Assembly (NCBI GenBank): GCA_964057225.1
Contig: OZ059895.1
Coordinates: forward strand, 15,590,001-15,654,000
DNA from: Auanema rhodensis
Taxonomy: Eukaryota; Nematoda; Chromadorea; Rhabditida; Rhabditidae
Reading direction: 5' to 3'
Length of the DNA stretch: 64,000 bases
Shown here: one piece after another, positions 46,801 through 60,126 of the stretch
Position numbering within the stretch: position 1 is the first letter of the stretch
Layout of the letters: every line of letters starts with the position of its first letter
Notes under the pieces: generated by a model
Told to the model about the DNA's origin: nothing
Databases searched by the model: none
What the model saw: the letters and a program-made list of their open reading frames with translations, nothing else
Translations under genes and position numbers: made by a program

Positions 46801-48816
46801 AACATCCATTCCACCGGATAATGAAAAACCAAATGAACGAATTGGTTTTCCATTAGAACTGGGGAGTTGATTACCATCAATTATCTATAAAACATAATTG
46901 AATAAGCACAAATTCACTCGTTATAGCAACCTGGGCTGGTTTTTTACGGAATTTTTTGGCATTCTTTGCTCCAAGATACACATAAACGCTACCAACTCCA
47001 TCATTGGAATATGGCGCTCCAACAGCAAAATCTATAAGAACCACAACAATAAAAGCTAGTTGACATCCTTTTCAAACCTTGATAACCATTCTTGTCACCA
47101 TCCAAATTTCCTAACTTTGCGATAGAGAGTCCAAATTGTGAAAAGTGAGGAGGACCTTTGATTATGACGGGTGGATGAAACACCAAATGGGACTCGGATC
47201 GACCCCGATGAACTCCCTGGGAGAAATAAACATAAACAATTCCACCAAAGTGTCCATCGGTATCAGAACGATGTTCAAATGGAGCTGACACGACCAAATC
47301 ATCAAATCTAAATCGAGCAAAACTTAAAATCACAACATGTCATCATTCATACCCATCATTATTGATATCAAGAACAGCAAGAGCATATCCAAATGCTGAA
47401 CCCATTTTTGTTCCATTTAAAACAAAATGATCTTCAACCGGCCCTAAGGTATCAGAGAATTCCTGCAATTCATAACAAAGTAAATTTCCATAAGTCCCTT
47501 ATTCGCTATGCCATACCTCATTATTAAACGGTAAAAAGAGGACTGCTCCATGCTGCCCAGAGCGAGTAGCTCCGGAAACGATTGTTTGTGATCCTTTCCG
47601 ATTAGAATCCTCATACCTAATGTATTAAAACTATATTTCAATTCCATAGACTAAACCAACCAAAAACCAAAACGTCCAACATTAACAGAATATCCTAGAT
47701 AATCATGACTAGTAAGCATAGATCTAATTCCTTCGCGATCCTATAAACAATTTCATAAACAATCTAACTTAAATAATGTATTTTATTGGTTTATGTAAAT
47801 GAAACATAAAATCTGAAACTTACACCACTGGCCATTGTATATTTCTCTCTCGTGTCACCGAAAGGACCTTCTTCGGACCACTTGGCGAACACACCACCTG
47901 TCCATTTCAAAGCACCAATAACGCCAGTTATGATAGTATTCTGAAGATGTGAAAAATAAAATACGCGAACGAATATTAAAGTTTCTCACATTAGTGATGG
48001 CAGCTGATATTCCTTCCATACAAGCTCCGAACTCATTGTGACGCAGACTTTTTGGAACATTCTTTTGCATACAAGTTGAATACAAAGCTAAATTTAGCGA
48101 ATAATGACAGTTTTCAAGTTCAAAGTTCGAACATACTTTTCATTTTCAAATCGGTGTCCAATTCATAACAAGCACCTTGAACATATCCACTCATGTTATG
48201 AAACCTAGTCAATGGAGAACATACCTGAAGCATTGTGTGAAATTTGATATCTTAGGGTTAGAAACATACCAATGCACTTCCTCCTTTTATACCCTGTGAA
48301 GCTACAACAGCTCCAAGTAATTGACCATCTTTACCTAAGTAATGGAACTGCTTTCCTTGTACAGGAGTCAAGTCTGGAGTTTTTTCGTAACCACTAGCAT
48401 CTTCATACTCGGCTTCTACTTGAGTACACCTAAAGTTAGCGAAAATGAAAATTTTGAAATAAAAAAGTGAGTTAATTACCATTGACTCCCACCAATTTTT
48501 GAATGAGTATTGATTGGACAAGAGAAAATAGCTCCTGCTTGAGTAGTGCCTACTTGTTTCGATTGAGCCCTAGGTGCTCCGACAAGAATACTGCAACATA
48601 TGATGAATAAAAAAATCAATACAGTGCCATATATTCAAAGTAAAAATCAAATTGAATGACTTACACTGATTTATCTCCGGAAAAATGCTGTGCAACAGAA
48701 TATCCAAAATATGAATCGTCGGGTCCATACTTATTTAGAGGTGAATGAATATCAATATTAAATGAAGATATAAGTTGGAAATACAAAAATAGTAATATAG
48801 TTCGTATAAATAACAT
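43835..48816 (-). CDS. ina-1: Integrin alpha subunit, INA-1 (laminin-binding) type
   Basis: Many short exons run from ATG at 48816 (signal peptide MLFIRTILLLFLYFQLISSF) to the stop at 43835. The N-terminal half is a seven-bladed FG-GAP propeller with calcium loops DINNDGFDDLVV, GDKNGYQDFAV and DVDSNGYPDLVV; no inserted I-domain is present. RSRPVISIVAS begins the thigh region. Further on lie calf domains, a dibasic stretch (DKQEKRMKVR) that could be a heavy/light chain cleavage site, a transmembrane helix (IPLWVILASVAAGLFIFLL) and the conserved cytoplasmic GFFKRKR. The RSRPVI..  motif and cysteine-rich SSCPRGSKTCFPL favour the laminin-binding class (INA-1, vertebrate alpha 3/6/7) over the RGD class (PAT-2). 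The subunit would pair with a beta integrin at the cell surface for adhesion and migration. Confidence 0.9.
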
Positions 48817-51800
48817 TTTGAAATCGGTTTATCTATTTCTCAGATGACGTTAATTAGCTGTTAGTCAATATGGATATTTTTTCTTTCGATCTTCAGAATA
48901 TTAAAACATTATATTTGAGCGAAGCTTCACACAACAGTTTTCTGAAATTTCAATTATAAATATCTATTGTGTAAATAAAATTATCACAAACTGTGATTGT
49001 GGGACGAAAAGAGAATGGAAAAAAGCGATAAATTTTAAGAATGAATCATCAGACGAACAGATATGATAGAGATTTTTTATGAGAAAAAGGGAAGTGCTTG
49101 TGTGGCTGTTAGTGGCCATCGCGAGTATTAAAGGTGTTGTGCTCCAGAGAGGGGGGGGCTGAGAGAGACAAATCAACGGCGATATTTGAACTCGCAAGCG
49201 TGTATATAATGTTCATGCTATCCTCTGTGACTTTTTAATGCTGAACAGCTGTAACGCCTTCCGTACTTGGATGAAAAACAGACGAAAGGCGGAAGAAAGA
49301 TGAAAAAGTATTTTGTAGAAACATTGCGTTGGATGATTCAGAAACCGTAGGCGTCTTAACTTTATGCAATAACAACATCGTGTCCTAACCACGGTTTAAC
49401 AGATTGCTGGACAACGATTAGAGTATGATTAAATATTTTAATGAAATTGAATGATGAATTCAGAAGCCCTTTTAAAACCAGTAATCGTGTTCAAAAATTT
49501 TGAACTAGAAGATGGTAAGGACATCAAATTCTCCATCGTTCATCAATTTCTTTATTGTTTTTTCAAATACAGTTTGATAAAAAGTTTTCAATGGACATTT
49601 TGAAGAAACAAATGATGAAAATATCTTTTTTTTAGACAGAAAATCAATATAATAATAGCTCATAATATTGATTATTTGAAAAGTTTACTTAAACTATTCA
49701 AAAAAGATAAAGACTATACGATAAAATGAATAGAATGGGTAATATCGGCAGATACAATAGAAACAAATTGAGGCAACGACTAATCAGAACCTTCTTTTGA
49801 TGACCGAATTATCACTCAAAGGTCATCTGAGGCCTCATCTGAGGTCCTGTTGATCTGTCTCATTCCTGATCATCTTCCGTCCTCCTTTATAACCGCGTTG
49901 TTTCTCTGGTTTGATGCGACGCGTGCGCGGTTGAATGCGCCGCGCGAGGCACTTACATGACCATGTAAGGAAAAGAACTGTAGTTATTAGCTGGGTCAAC
50001 CTCGAATCATAGATGAAAGATTAGTTAGGAGTGAGATGTCATCACAGTTTGATGGCTGATGTTTAGAATGATGTGCTTGTTCCGAGATATTGGAGTGAAG
50101 CAGTGTGTCAATGGGAATGAGAAGTACAAGAGAGATTGGTTGACCTCTCGGTCTGTTGCATTTTCATGTTTCCATTACTCTTTTCACGCATTTTCCATAT
50201 ATAATAGGCAGATGGTTCTGTGTTTTGGTTGGCACAGATGATGAGGCAAGAGAATGGATAAGAGCTGACTGAACAGACGAAAAAGAAAAGCAATAAGTAT
50301 CAGAAGTGGACGGACGTGTAAAGGCTAATGCTTAAATCTGGACAAGAAGAAAAGGGTGCAAGCAGATAGTGAGAGAAGAAAAAGAGGAACTGAATGGTAG
50401 ATTGCCATATTGGCGCAGCAGCATCTGGCTCCTAAAAGTCTCTCTTGCTCTCGAAACTATGTTGCAATGAGGCTGGCTAGATATAGTAGATTGAATGTGA
50501 GAATCAAGAAAACGGCTGCAGATGATGAAATTATATCTCGGACACAGACACTGATGGCTGAAAAGCAATATGACCACTGACTGAAGAAATCGATGCTGCC
50601 AACGACAAAGGACAAGACAGACACTCACGAATAAGATATGAGATAGCTGGGTAGTTTTGGTCCGTAAAGTTGGAATATGGGTTGGGTTAGAGTAATAGGA
50701 ATGTAAGGAGAGGGACGCCCAATCCAATCATCCATAAAGTGACAGAATCATGTTTTTATGGTCGAATAGAATAGCTGAGTGAATTCGAATAGGATGGATA
50801 GTTAGAAAAGGAGTAGCCATCCAATATGTGGGGGCATAGGTTTTACTAACATCTAAGAAGCCATGATGGATTTCAATTATGAGAGATCATTATGCAAATA
50901 GCTTAGAGCTACGTCTTGATGGCTAAACTTCAAAGAAGAAGCCGAAAGTGACTGAATGAAATGAAGCTTAATTGACACAGTTGAATAGCTGAATCTATCT
51001 TCCTGGAATATTCTAAGATCTAGATAGTTGGCAGCTTAAAGCACATGATATATAAGTTGGCACATGTATGTATAGTTTTGTGTTATAACATGCTTGAAAC
51101 AAGAAAACTTGGCCATTTTGAAACGGCAACGAGCTATTTTTGAACAAAAAAAGCCATAAATGTAAAACACAAAGGACACAAAATGATGAATGAGATCTGT
51201 ATTGAATAGTGTTAGATGACGATGAGCGAGAGTTCGGAGAGAAGTCAGAGCAATTGGTGGCGGTGGTGGGCTAGCTAGCTGAGACCCAGCATGACGAGGA
51301 CACAATAGCAATATGTAGATTTGAACATAAAATTTCGTTAGAAGAACTGAAATTGTATTTCAATTTTCAGTGAACTTTCAGCAACAGATGGCCTAATCAT
51401 GGTATTACCTCTGTCAGTTTGTCATCATTCTTAATTTTACAGCTGTCTTAGCAAATGGCTATAAAACATTGAAATCTTGTCATATTTTTGAATAGACAAT
51501 ACGTAGTCTAATTAATGTTTACAATCATTGAGGATTATTTATCTATAACTAGCTAGTATTGTATCTATCAGTCATTTTTATCTCAAAAATAATACAACAG
51601 ATTTTCATTTGAATAGATATATGGAGGGTCTTGCTCTTGCTTTCATTCATTCTATTTAACATCACTGATCTAGCTTTTATATTTCTTGTTTTCAAAACGA
51701 CAATGTGAGTGATAAGCATAATATCTAAGTATGAAATATATGAAAAACAGTTTTTCTAATCAATAAAATGAAAAAAAAATCATTATTTATAAAATGGATT

Positions 51801-53982
51801 TAGAGCATTAACAAGCTCTATGAGGCATTAAAATTGTGTATTCTTTGCTTGTTCTGACGAATTTGAAGTTACACAAAGCTGATAGAGAATGGAACGTCTG
51901 ATCCAAAAATAATAAAAAAATATTTGAAAACTTTTCATAATCAACGTCAAATGACATGTGAAATGAGTATATATATACATTATTTCTTATAAATTTTGAA
52001 CAAATTTGATCACATCGTTCAAAATTATTTTGTAAATTAGTAATTTTCATATAAAAAAAACAAAAGAAAGAATAATGTTAGTTTTAACTTAACTATAAAA
52101 GAAAAACAGAAAATGACACAGTACGATTAATATATAAGGAAGCTGAGTATGTTAAGCTGTAGATTTGAAGTGGATCGATCGATGCCGTATTTGTAATGGG
52201 TCAGTCCTAACAAGAGCGACATCTAGGTTTACTTTATTTGCTTTACCGAGGTCGCCGAGCTTTTGATATCTATGTGCAATAAATAAAAAGTCAAAGAACC
52301 ACCAAATATTCTAGCATAATCAAGAATACTAGCAGCATTAGTATGATGAAATCTACATAGATGCAGTTAAACAGAGAAAATTTTCAGAAAAAATAAAACA
52401 AAAAAATGATGGAAAGTGTTAGCTTTCCCTTCTCATTCTCTCATCTCCCCAATCATCATCTTTATATATCTGTGAGTTGAAAATAGTTTATCTGTATTGT
52501 GCAATATAAGCTATACAAAAACAGTATCCGAATAGGTTTCAACTTTTTCAACAACTAATGCTGGAAGCATTATAATCATATAAAAAAGGATATTATGATA
52601 TGTTCCCCTATATGCAAGAAAAGTGAAGGATTTTCGAATGATATTCATTTCAAAAGTTCACAGTAGTTTTGAGAAGTAGGATGTTTTGAATGAAAATATC
52701 TTTCCTCTCTCTCTCTCTCTTGTTTCCCTCCCATTTAGTGAATTATAATAATAATAGTTTATCCTGTGAAAGCAAGGGCTTCTGTAATTAGTTTATTATC
52801 TTTTTTTTTCAAAGAAATAGGGGCCAAAGTGGATGACTGATGAGATTGTAATTGAGGATTGAAAACAATTGCTAGCTTAACACATACACTGACTCATTCA
52901 GAGACTTCTTTGATTATAATTTGTTTTATTTTCTTAGATGTTTATGTAATTCCTATTCTGCGAATCATGATCCAACACAATGCTCACTTTTCTCTGAACG
53001 AATATGTTATTTCTTCACTTGTAAGCGAGAAACTCGATGACAGCTTCAGTACTACCTTCTTAATTATATAGTCAGATGAGATGAATTCAAAATTTTAAAC
53101 ATATCAGCTTATCTGATGTCTCTATTGTGATCATGATTTCCAGTCAGTTGCTTCTTGGCTCATCTCCCCTGGCAACGGGCTCTCTCTTTCCCTCTTCATC
53201 TCCCCGGCATAAATGCTGGGGGTGGAGAGGGAGGAGGCTTGCTAGTAGTCGGACGAGCAGAGCTATCACAGCCTACCTTGTCTAGCCGATACTTTACTTT
53301 CTTTATCTTTATCATTTTATCATTACTACCAGTTCACAATATCTTAATGCCCCTGTATTTGGTATTATTTTCGTATTTTTCTTCTTGTCTCTATCATGCT
53401 TCTTCTTGCAATGCTCTAGCTGATGATCTCATAATCATCATATCCTACTTGATACTTGACTGCAATACCCATTTAGAGCATGAACTCATATTTCGTATTT
53501 GTCCGTATTGACGTTATTGCTACTTACATCACTTCCTTCCACAATTTTACATTACAAAAAAACCGCTGATATTCAATTATGAAAATGGAGATAGCTTCCC
53601 AAAAAAAATACCGGCAATTTCTCATTGCGAAATTTTAACATTTTTATGGATTATTCCTCATTTATTTTTAATTTTCCTTGCCGCGTTTTTAGTTAAAGCA
53701 CTATTAGATGATGAAAAGTTGCAGCCTAATAAGATGAAACAGAAATTATTACATACTTCCGCTTTATCTTACTTGGCTTAAAACCTTTATATGCAAAATT
53801 TTATGAGCTTCTTCAGCAAATACATGTATGTGGAATTCCATATTATCTTCTAATTTCAGCGTATTAATCATCTATTTTCGCCAAAAATTGGAAAATGGTT
53901 ATCCTTGTTATCTAGCAAATCCATAGCCTGTAGTGAGACCGCTAACGGATTATCTTCTATTCCTTTTCAATTTTAGGTCAGT
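48817..53982. promoter_or_regulatory. Large divergent non-coding interval between ina-1 and tax-4
   Basis: This 5.2-kb gap, the longest in the window, lies between two head-to-head genes. It has a G-rich run near 49150-49159, a CpG-rich block at about 49914-49950 (GCGACGCGTGCGCGG, then GCGCCGCGCGAGG), purine-rich sequence at 50000-50700, and a CT tract at about 52703-52721. Several open frames of 70-130 codons (for example minus strand 50332-50727) have no homology or protein-like character. It most likely contains cis-regulatory elements of ina-1 and of the sensory gene tax-4, but individual sites were not identified. Confidence 0.5.
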
Positions 53983-56900
53983 ATGGCGTCGTCCTCACCC
54001 CAAGATACACAGGTAATACGAGAATTTGTGAAAGCTGTACTATCTTTTTATCATTAATTCCATAAAATTACCAGTCGAGATATATTGCAGGCTTCAACAT
54101 CACAACAACCAAACAATGATGAACAACCGGGACCAAGTTCTCCAGTTCAAGCTAATGGAGTCCCACCTAGCGGTGGAATGTTGCTTGATCCCGCGGTACT
54201 CACAAATGGTACCCTGGATACCGGTGTCTCATCAGCTGCCACGAAGATCTCCTTAATGAGCAAGGTAAGCTGCTGTTATCGACTATCACATACATGTGTA
54301 CATGCTCTTATCTCATGCATGTCATTGCTTCATCACAGAATCCGTCCGAAAGTAATCGCTTATAAATATTAAATGCGAATATAAAAACATGCTTTGAACT
54401 ATAAGGTGTATATAAACTTTGTTTTAGCTGTTAACGAGAAAAAACAAAGTGCACGACACCACATACGCTGAACGAAATAATGCACAACAGGAGTTTATGC
54501 AAAAGTTTGCTGGCACATCACAACCTCCTGTTGAAGAAAATAATGAAGAGGCAGCTCCAGAGGATGATGCATCTGAAGGTTTGTCATGGAAATTGTATTT
54601 GTTTCAAAAAGGAATTATAATTACATAAGCTTTTATGGTATTTATTTTATTTTTACTCAAAATTATTAAATTTACTTCCGTTTTGCACACTTTTATGCGT
54701 TCAAAATTAGCATATAATTCAATGCGTGTTCACGTGGCCACATTACGTCACAATCATTTTTATATTTTAACTGATATGATGCGGCTGGTCATGAATTAAA
54801 CGAAGTATTTATAGGCTTTATCAGTCGATGGCGAAAAAAATATTCTACGTTTGTTATGGATCCATCAGAAGATCAATATTACTATTGGACTGTCATTGTA
54901 TGTTTCCATGCTTAGTTTATGCTTTCAATTTTTTTATATTCTAGGTAACAACTGCATATGCTTATAATCTATTAGTAGTGATTGCTAGACAAGTGTTTTC
55001 GGATCTTATTGGGCCAGCCGGAACGTATTATTGTTATGTAAATCAAGAAAATGCGAATGATAATGCAACACTTCCTTGTAAGGATAACCCGCAATTACAG
55101 CAAAATATGGAGGTATGAAAATCAAACTATGTGTATTCTAATCAATTACATGTCAATGCTTAAGAGGATGCCTTATTTGGAATATGATTCGTATGCTGGT
55201 TGGAAAGAATACTGGCATATTCGATTAGCTTGGATTATTGTGGATCTTATTACAGATATGGTATATGTAATTGATATTTGGGTTAGATGTCGCACAGGTG
55301 AGAGTAATTTTTAATTTTTAATTAGTTCATAGTTAGTTAGCCTTCTTGTTTGTGATAAATCACTGTTTTTAGGTTTCTTGGAGCAAGGTCTTGTAGTAAA
55401 AGAAACCGATAAAATTCAAAAACAATATCGTAGCTCTCTTCAGTATAAAATAGATGTAATTAGTATTATACCACTGGATTATATATTTGGTTATCTTTTG
55501 CTTTGTCTTTGTTGATTAACAAAATCAAATTTTAGGATGGCCCATACCAATTCCTGGAGTTCCAACATTACCTATATTGCGTCTTAATCGCTTATTACGC
55601 GTGAATCGTGTAAGTGATTGGCGTGAGAGAACGGAAACAAGGTTTGTTTTCTCAAAATCAATATGCTAATAAATTTGTTTTGTGTTTACAGAAGTAGCAT
55701 ACCAAATGCCTTTCGTGTACTCTGTGTCGTTATCTATATTATTGTCATTATTCACTGGAATGCCTGTTTTTATTTCGGAATTTCGGAATGGATTGGTCTT
55801 GGCAGTGATGGATGGGTATATGGTAACTTGAACAGGCAGAGCTTGCCCGAGTAAGTCATTGAAGAATTCATTTTGCAATTGTTTCCGAAAATTAATTTCC
55901 GACTTTGAGATTAGCTCGCTTTTTCAGAGATGTGATGGATACGCTAATGCGGAGATATATATACAGCTTCTATTGGTCAACACTAATATTGACAACTATT
56001 GGAGAGGTAATAATTTATGTTTGAAACTGAATTATGCTTTAAAACATAATTGCGGAATTGAACTCAGTTTTTAACTCATTTCCCTGTACTCGCAAAATTG
56101 TTTTTATCTAAAAAGTAATTATGGTAAGCTGTAAAGGATATTGCCTGGCTATCTCTATGGTGCTTTCCCTAATTTCCGTTTCTGTTTAGCGGTTATTTTA
56201 TTTTATGTTCTAAATTATATATGTCTTTTAATTTTCGCTGTTTGCCCTATTAAAGATCACCGATCTACCAAGTATAATCCTTCCTCTGTAGTGTCTGTAC
56301 AATTACAGTCACGATGAACAGTCTAAGAGAACGTGAAAGCTTTGCCCAACTCACCCACATACACATATGAATATAATAATAAGTTTTGTATGTTATGTTC
56401 ATTCAGGTTCCTGGACCTGTGCTGAACGTGGAATTTTTATTTGTGACAGCTGATTTGATGTGCGGAGTCCTTATTTTCGCTACCATTGTCGGTAATGTCG
56501 GAAGGCAAGCTAAAAAAGAATTCAATTAAAAAGGTCGAATCTATTTAGTATGATTTCCAATATGTCTGCAGCAAGAACTGAGTTTCAAAATAAGATGGAT
56601 GGAATCAAGCAATATATGGAATTACGAAAAGTCAGCAAACAGGTATACTTATATCAAAATCCGCCTTAAATTATCATTGAAGTTATTTTAGCTTGAAGCT
56701 CGAGTAATTAAGTGGTTTGATTACCTCTGGGCTAATAAACAGTCGTTGTCTGACCAACAGGTATTGAAGGTAAGATAATACAAACTTATATTACTGTGTA
56801 TTTATTAACATTTGCTAAGGTGCTACCAGATAAGTTGCAAGCAGAAATTGCTATGCAAGTTCATTTTGAAACTCTTCGTAAAGTTAGAATTTTTCAAGTT

Positions 56901-57855
56901 GGTTTTTAAGTTTTTAAATACAAAAACGTGGTGTCTGCAGGATTGTGAAGCTGGATTGCTGGCAGAGTTGGTGTTGAAACTGAAACTTCAAGTGTTTTCT
57001 CCTGGAGATTATATTTGTCGTAAAGGTGATATTGGTAGAGAAATGTATATAGTTAAACGAGGAAAACTTCAAGTAGTTAGTGACGATCCAGTAAAAGTGT
57101 GTTTCTATTTTATGATAATGGTATGGCCTGCATTTATTTATAGGTTAAGGTGTTTGCTATTCTTCAAGAGGGTTCTGTATTTGGTGAACTAAGTATTCTT
57201 AATATAGCAGGTAAGTATTGCTAAAAAGAATAATATAAATATTGGATAATGCTTGAAAGGTAGTAAAAATGGTAATCGACGTACTGCAAACGTTCGATCA
57301 GTTGGTTATACGGATTTATTTGTTCTGAACAAAAATGATTTATGGAATGCTTTACGTGAATATCCGGATGCAAGAAAGTTGCTTTTGGTCAAAGTAAGTT
57401 ATAAAATAATTAATTGAAGGAAGTACATGTTTGATTGTATAGGGTAGAGAATTGCTTCGAAAGGATAACTTGTTGGATGAGAATGCTCCTGAAGAGCAAC
57501 AAACCGCAGAAGAATTGGCAGAACAATTAAATAGTCATGTTAAAGTGTTACAAACTAGGTACCATTGGGTTCAAGTAACATTGCATTTGTTAATTTACTT
57601 AACAGGATGGCGCGATTAATTGTGGAACACACTAGCACAGAAACAAAACTGAATAAGCGTATAGAGATGCTGGAAATACAACTAAGAAAGTAAGTTTATA
57701 TGCTAACGAACAGAACGGTTGAACACTCTAAAGCTGAATGATATAGAGAAAGGAACAACTTTATATGTTTTAGGTATCGAAGTCTTGCTCGCCGACAAAA
57801 AAGTTTACAGCCATCTACATCAATGGATAGACAGATGTCAATTGAGGAAGTTTAG
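53983..57855 (+). CDS. tax-4: Cyclic-nucleotide-gated channel alpha subunit, TAX-4 orthologue
   Basis: Complete gene starting [10 protein letters not shown] (exon 53983-54012; next exon starts 54092) and ending QMSIEEV. The N-terminal region is Ser/Pro-rich, followed by [12 protein letters not shown]. Membrane segments include the S1 region [21 protein letters not shown]4 with [15 protein letters not shown], and the pore helix and filter [15 protein letters not shown]. The C-linker and cyclic-nucleotide-binding domain follow: [59 protein letters not shown] and [11 protein letters not shown] with RRTANVRS. The end carries a leucine-zipper coiled coil ([16 protein letters not shown], then [12 protein letters not shown]). 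In C. elegans TAX-4 partners TAX-2 in sensory cilia for thermo- and chemosensation. The pore sequence IGEVP marks an alpha-type subunit. The tail after the zipper seems shorter than in C. elegans as I recall it. Confidence 0.95.
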
Positions 57856-58362
57856 ATTTAAGATCTTCGTGTAATTATTTCTACTTAATCATAGAGATTC
57901 TGTATAGCTTTTTGAATTTGACGGGTCTTGTGAGCAAATATCCACAGATATTGCTCATGTATTCTTCTTTCTTGTGTTTAGATTTTTATCAGAGCAGTTT
58001 TTTGTTTAATTTATATAATAATATTGCATTGTATTCACTCAATTCCTCGATGGAGTTACAATTTGATAGTATTGCATCAACTACTTCAATTAGCATTTCA
58101 TTTTATATGTTTTGTCTACATGCTCGAATGTCATTATGTCATTTATTATGATAACAAGTCATAAAACTATTTCTTTTTGGTCTGAAATTTGATTCTTTCC
58201 CATTCACGAAATCTATATTTGCCAAAACTATTACGCTGCTAGTTGTGATATTAAAGGGAATGACGTTAAGAAATCCTTCAAGAAGACATATATTCCGAAA
58301 ATCCTCCAATATGGTAACTCTCTGTCGCTAACAGCTCCATTCTAATTGTGTTCGAATATTGA
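57856..58362. other. Spacer between tax-4 and a small membrane-protein gene
   Basis: 3' sequence of tax-4 and upstream sequence of the next plus-strand gene. No gene was seen. Confidence 0.5.
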
Positions 58363-59214
58363 ATGTGCGAGCTAAGCAAGTGGATCACTCCTGAAGTTTT
58401 GCGGAAATTTCAACCTTATCGGTAAGTACTTGCCCCTTTTCGTATATTTTATGAGATAAAATGCCTTTCAGACGCGTTTTCTTGTTAGTTGCTGTTCTTT
58501 CAATATTATTTTCCGTTCTTATAATCATAGAAAATATCGTATTCTTTGCAGTTAATACTCATCAGTAAGCTTTTTTAAGCATCCAACCTTAATATTAACT
58601 TTTTCATCATTTAAGACATTTTTTCATTCTCCTTCTGCCGTACCTTTTAAGCTGGATTCTGGTTATTCTTGGATGCATATTTGCTAGAGTAGCATACATA
58701 CTTTATCGCTCCAAAATGAAGCAATTCAGTTAGTTTTTTGAATATTTTTTCTTACGTGTCAGCGAATGACACATTTTGTATCATTTCTATTATTTCTGGT
58801 TCATGATGTTTCAATTTAGCTGCTGTCAGAGCACAGTCACCAACTGCATGGACTGTTGATAGTCGTCCAGTTTCTCCCAATGTAAGTTGATTTGTGCTAT
58901 TTCCGACACATTAAATGTGACGGATGCGCCGTAGTTCAATTCTGATATGTCTTTTTGCGATTTTAGTTAGCATCATCAACTTTGGATTCAAGTCTATCAT
59001 TGTCATATAACAGCATATTGTTCCGACCATCTGTTTCTATGTCTTCTTCACCCTTTTTCATATCAGATGGAATGTTCAGGTTTGTATGAAAGCGTTGAGA
59101 CAAGATTGAACAACATCTTAGTTTAGGTATCAGGATGAACCGCCATCGTATGATGATGTTGTTCAAACGAGAGCTTCACCTCAACCACCTCGTTCAACAA
59201 CACCAATAGCTTAA
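58363..59214 (+). CDS. Two-pass membrane protein with PPSY motif, unidentified
   Basis: Six exons (58363-58421, 58472-58564, 58616-58728, 58820-58881, 58967-59079, 59127-59214) give 175 residues. A short polar start (MCELSKWITPEVLRKF) is followed by hydrophobic helices at about residues 22-46 (FLLVAVLSILFSVLIIIENI) and 52-78 (FFILLLPYLLSWILVILG). The rest is a Ser-rich cytosolic-type tail (SSTLDSSLSLSYNS) containing DEPPSYDDVV, a canonical PPxY motif at about 152-155, and ending in PQPPRSTTP. PPxY motifs recruit WW-domain proteins such as NEDD4-family ubiquitin ligases. Architecture recalls NDFIP-, LAPTM- or WBP1-type adaptors, but no family was established. Confidence 0.7.
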
Positions 59215-59615
59215 TCTATATTCATAATTTGTAATTTTTAAAAAAAGGAATATATGTACATACATGTATATGTTTATATTCTAGGTTTCAAATATAATAT
59301 TTCTTATGCAATTTGTCTTTAAATGTTTTAAAACAATGCCGGAAATAGCGATAAGGAACGATTGAAACGTGTGGAATCCTTATAAAAACGGAGAAAAAAC
59401 CTTTGACAACAATTCCATTATTATTGTGAAATTGTGAAAACAGAATGTAAAATGTGGTTTCCAGCATACTATTTTGATATTCGCAATATATGGCTGTCAT
59501 GTGTTGCCGAATGGATTATCAATCTGTCATCTTTACCAAGAATAAGACGAAGAATAAGCAGTGAATGCTTTTAATTTCTAACAAAGAAAATAAAATAATA
59601 AAGAACAAATATCAT
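59215..59615. other. Convergent 3' spacer
   Basis: AT-rich sequence between two converging genes. No gene was seen. Confidence 0.5.
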
Positions 59616-60126
59616 CTAAAACGTATAATCTATTCGAAATTCTCTCATATGCACACCGTTTTCATCTTGAGCTACGCATTCATAAAGGCCAGCATCCAAT
59701 ATTCGAGTCAGAACTATTTGAAGTCGAGAGGCTACTCCTCGTGGAAAGTAGTCCGTCCTTATCTGAAAACAAGGAGAATTATCTGGCATGTATATCTATG
59801 TAAACGGTTGTTTCTAGGGAATTTCTAAAGATATACCAATGTTCGATGATCGCTTGATAGTTCTAAGCCACTCTTGTACCAACGAATATGGACGCTATGC
59901 TCAGCTTCAGCTTCACAATACAGCTTTAATGTATAACCTAATTTGAAAGTTTGTCGTAATAAGCTATGTCTGATAATGTGTGGACCCTAAATACATGATG
60001 TGTATGAACTAATAAGGTTGAAAAGCCTACTTTATTAGATTTGGCAAAATAATATTTATCTTCAAATGTGGCTAAAGCTATATTAGAGCAAACGGCGGCA
60101 ATTGTCGCAAGGATTAACACATACAT
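59616..60126 (-). CDS. Secreted single-immunoglobulin-domain protein
   Basis: Three exons (60126-60031, 59986-59837, 59762-59616) give 130 residues. The start is taken at the ATG giving a signal peptide (MYVLILATIAAVCSNIALA). One Ig domain fills the rest: LKLYCEAEAEHSVHIRWYKSG holds the first cysteine and core tryptophan, and LDAGLYECVAQDENG is the D.G.Y.C signature of an I-set domain. No transmembrane helix or further domains follow. Nematode zig-family proteins and short Ig ligands look like this, but orthology is not established. A four-codon upstream reading frame (ATGGAATCAGCATAA) overlaps the chosen ATG, which could lower translation. Confidence 0.75.

Noticed and set aside
50332-50727. 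131-codon minus-strand open frame in the ina-1/tax-4 interval
   Set aside because: Composition is Ser/Leu/His/Cys-rich and unlike real genes here, with no acceptor before the ATG and no recognisable domain.
53155-53511. 118-codon plus-strand open frame upstream of tax-4
   Set aside because: It has a low-complexity Gly run followed by a Leu/Ile/Ser-rich sequence with no family resemblance and no transcript-like signals. It is probably tax-4 upstream sequence.
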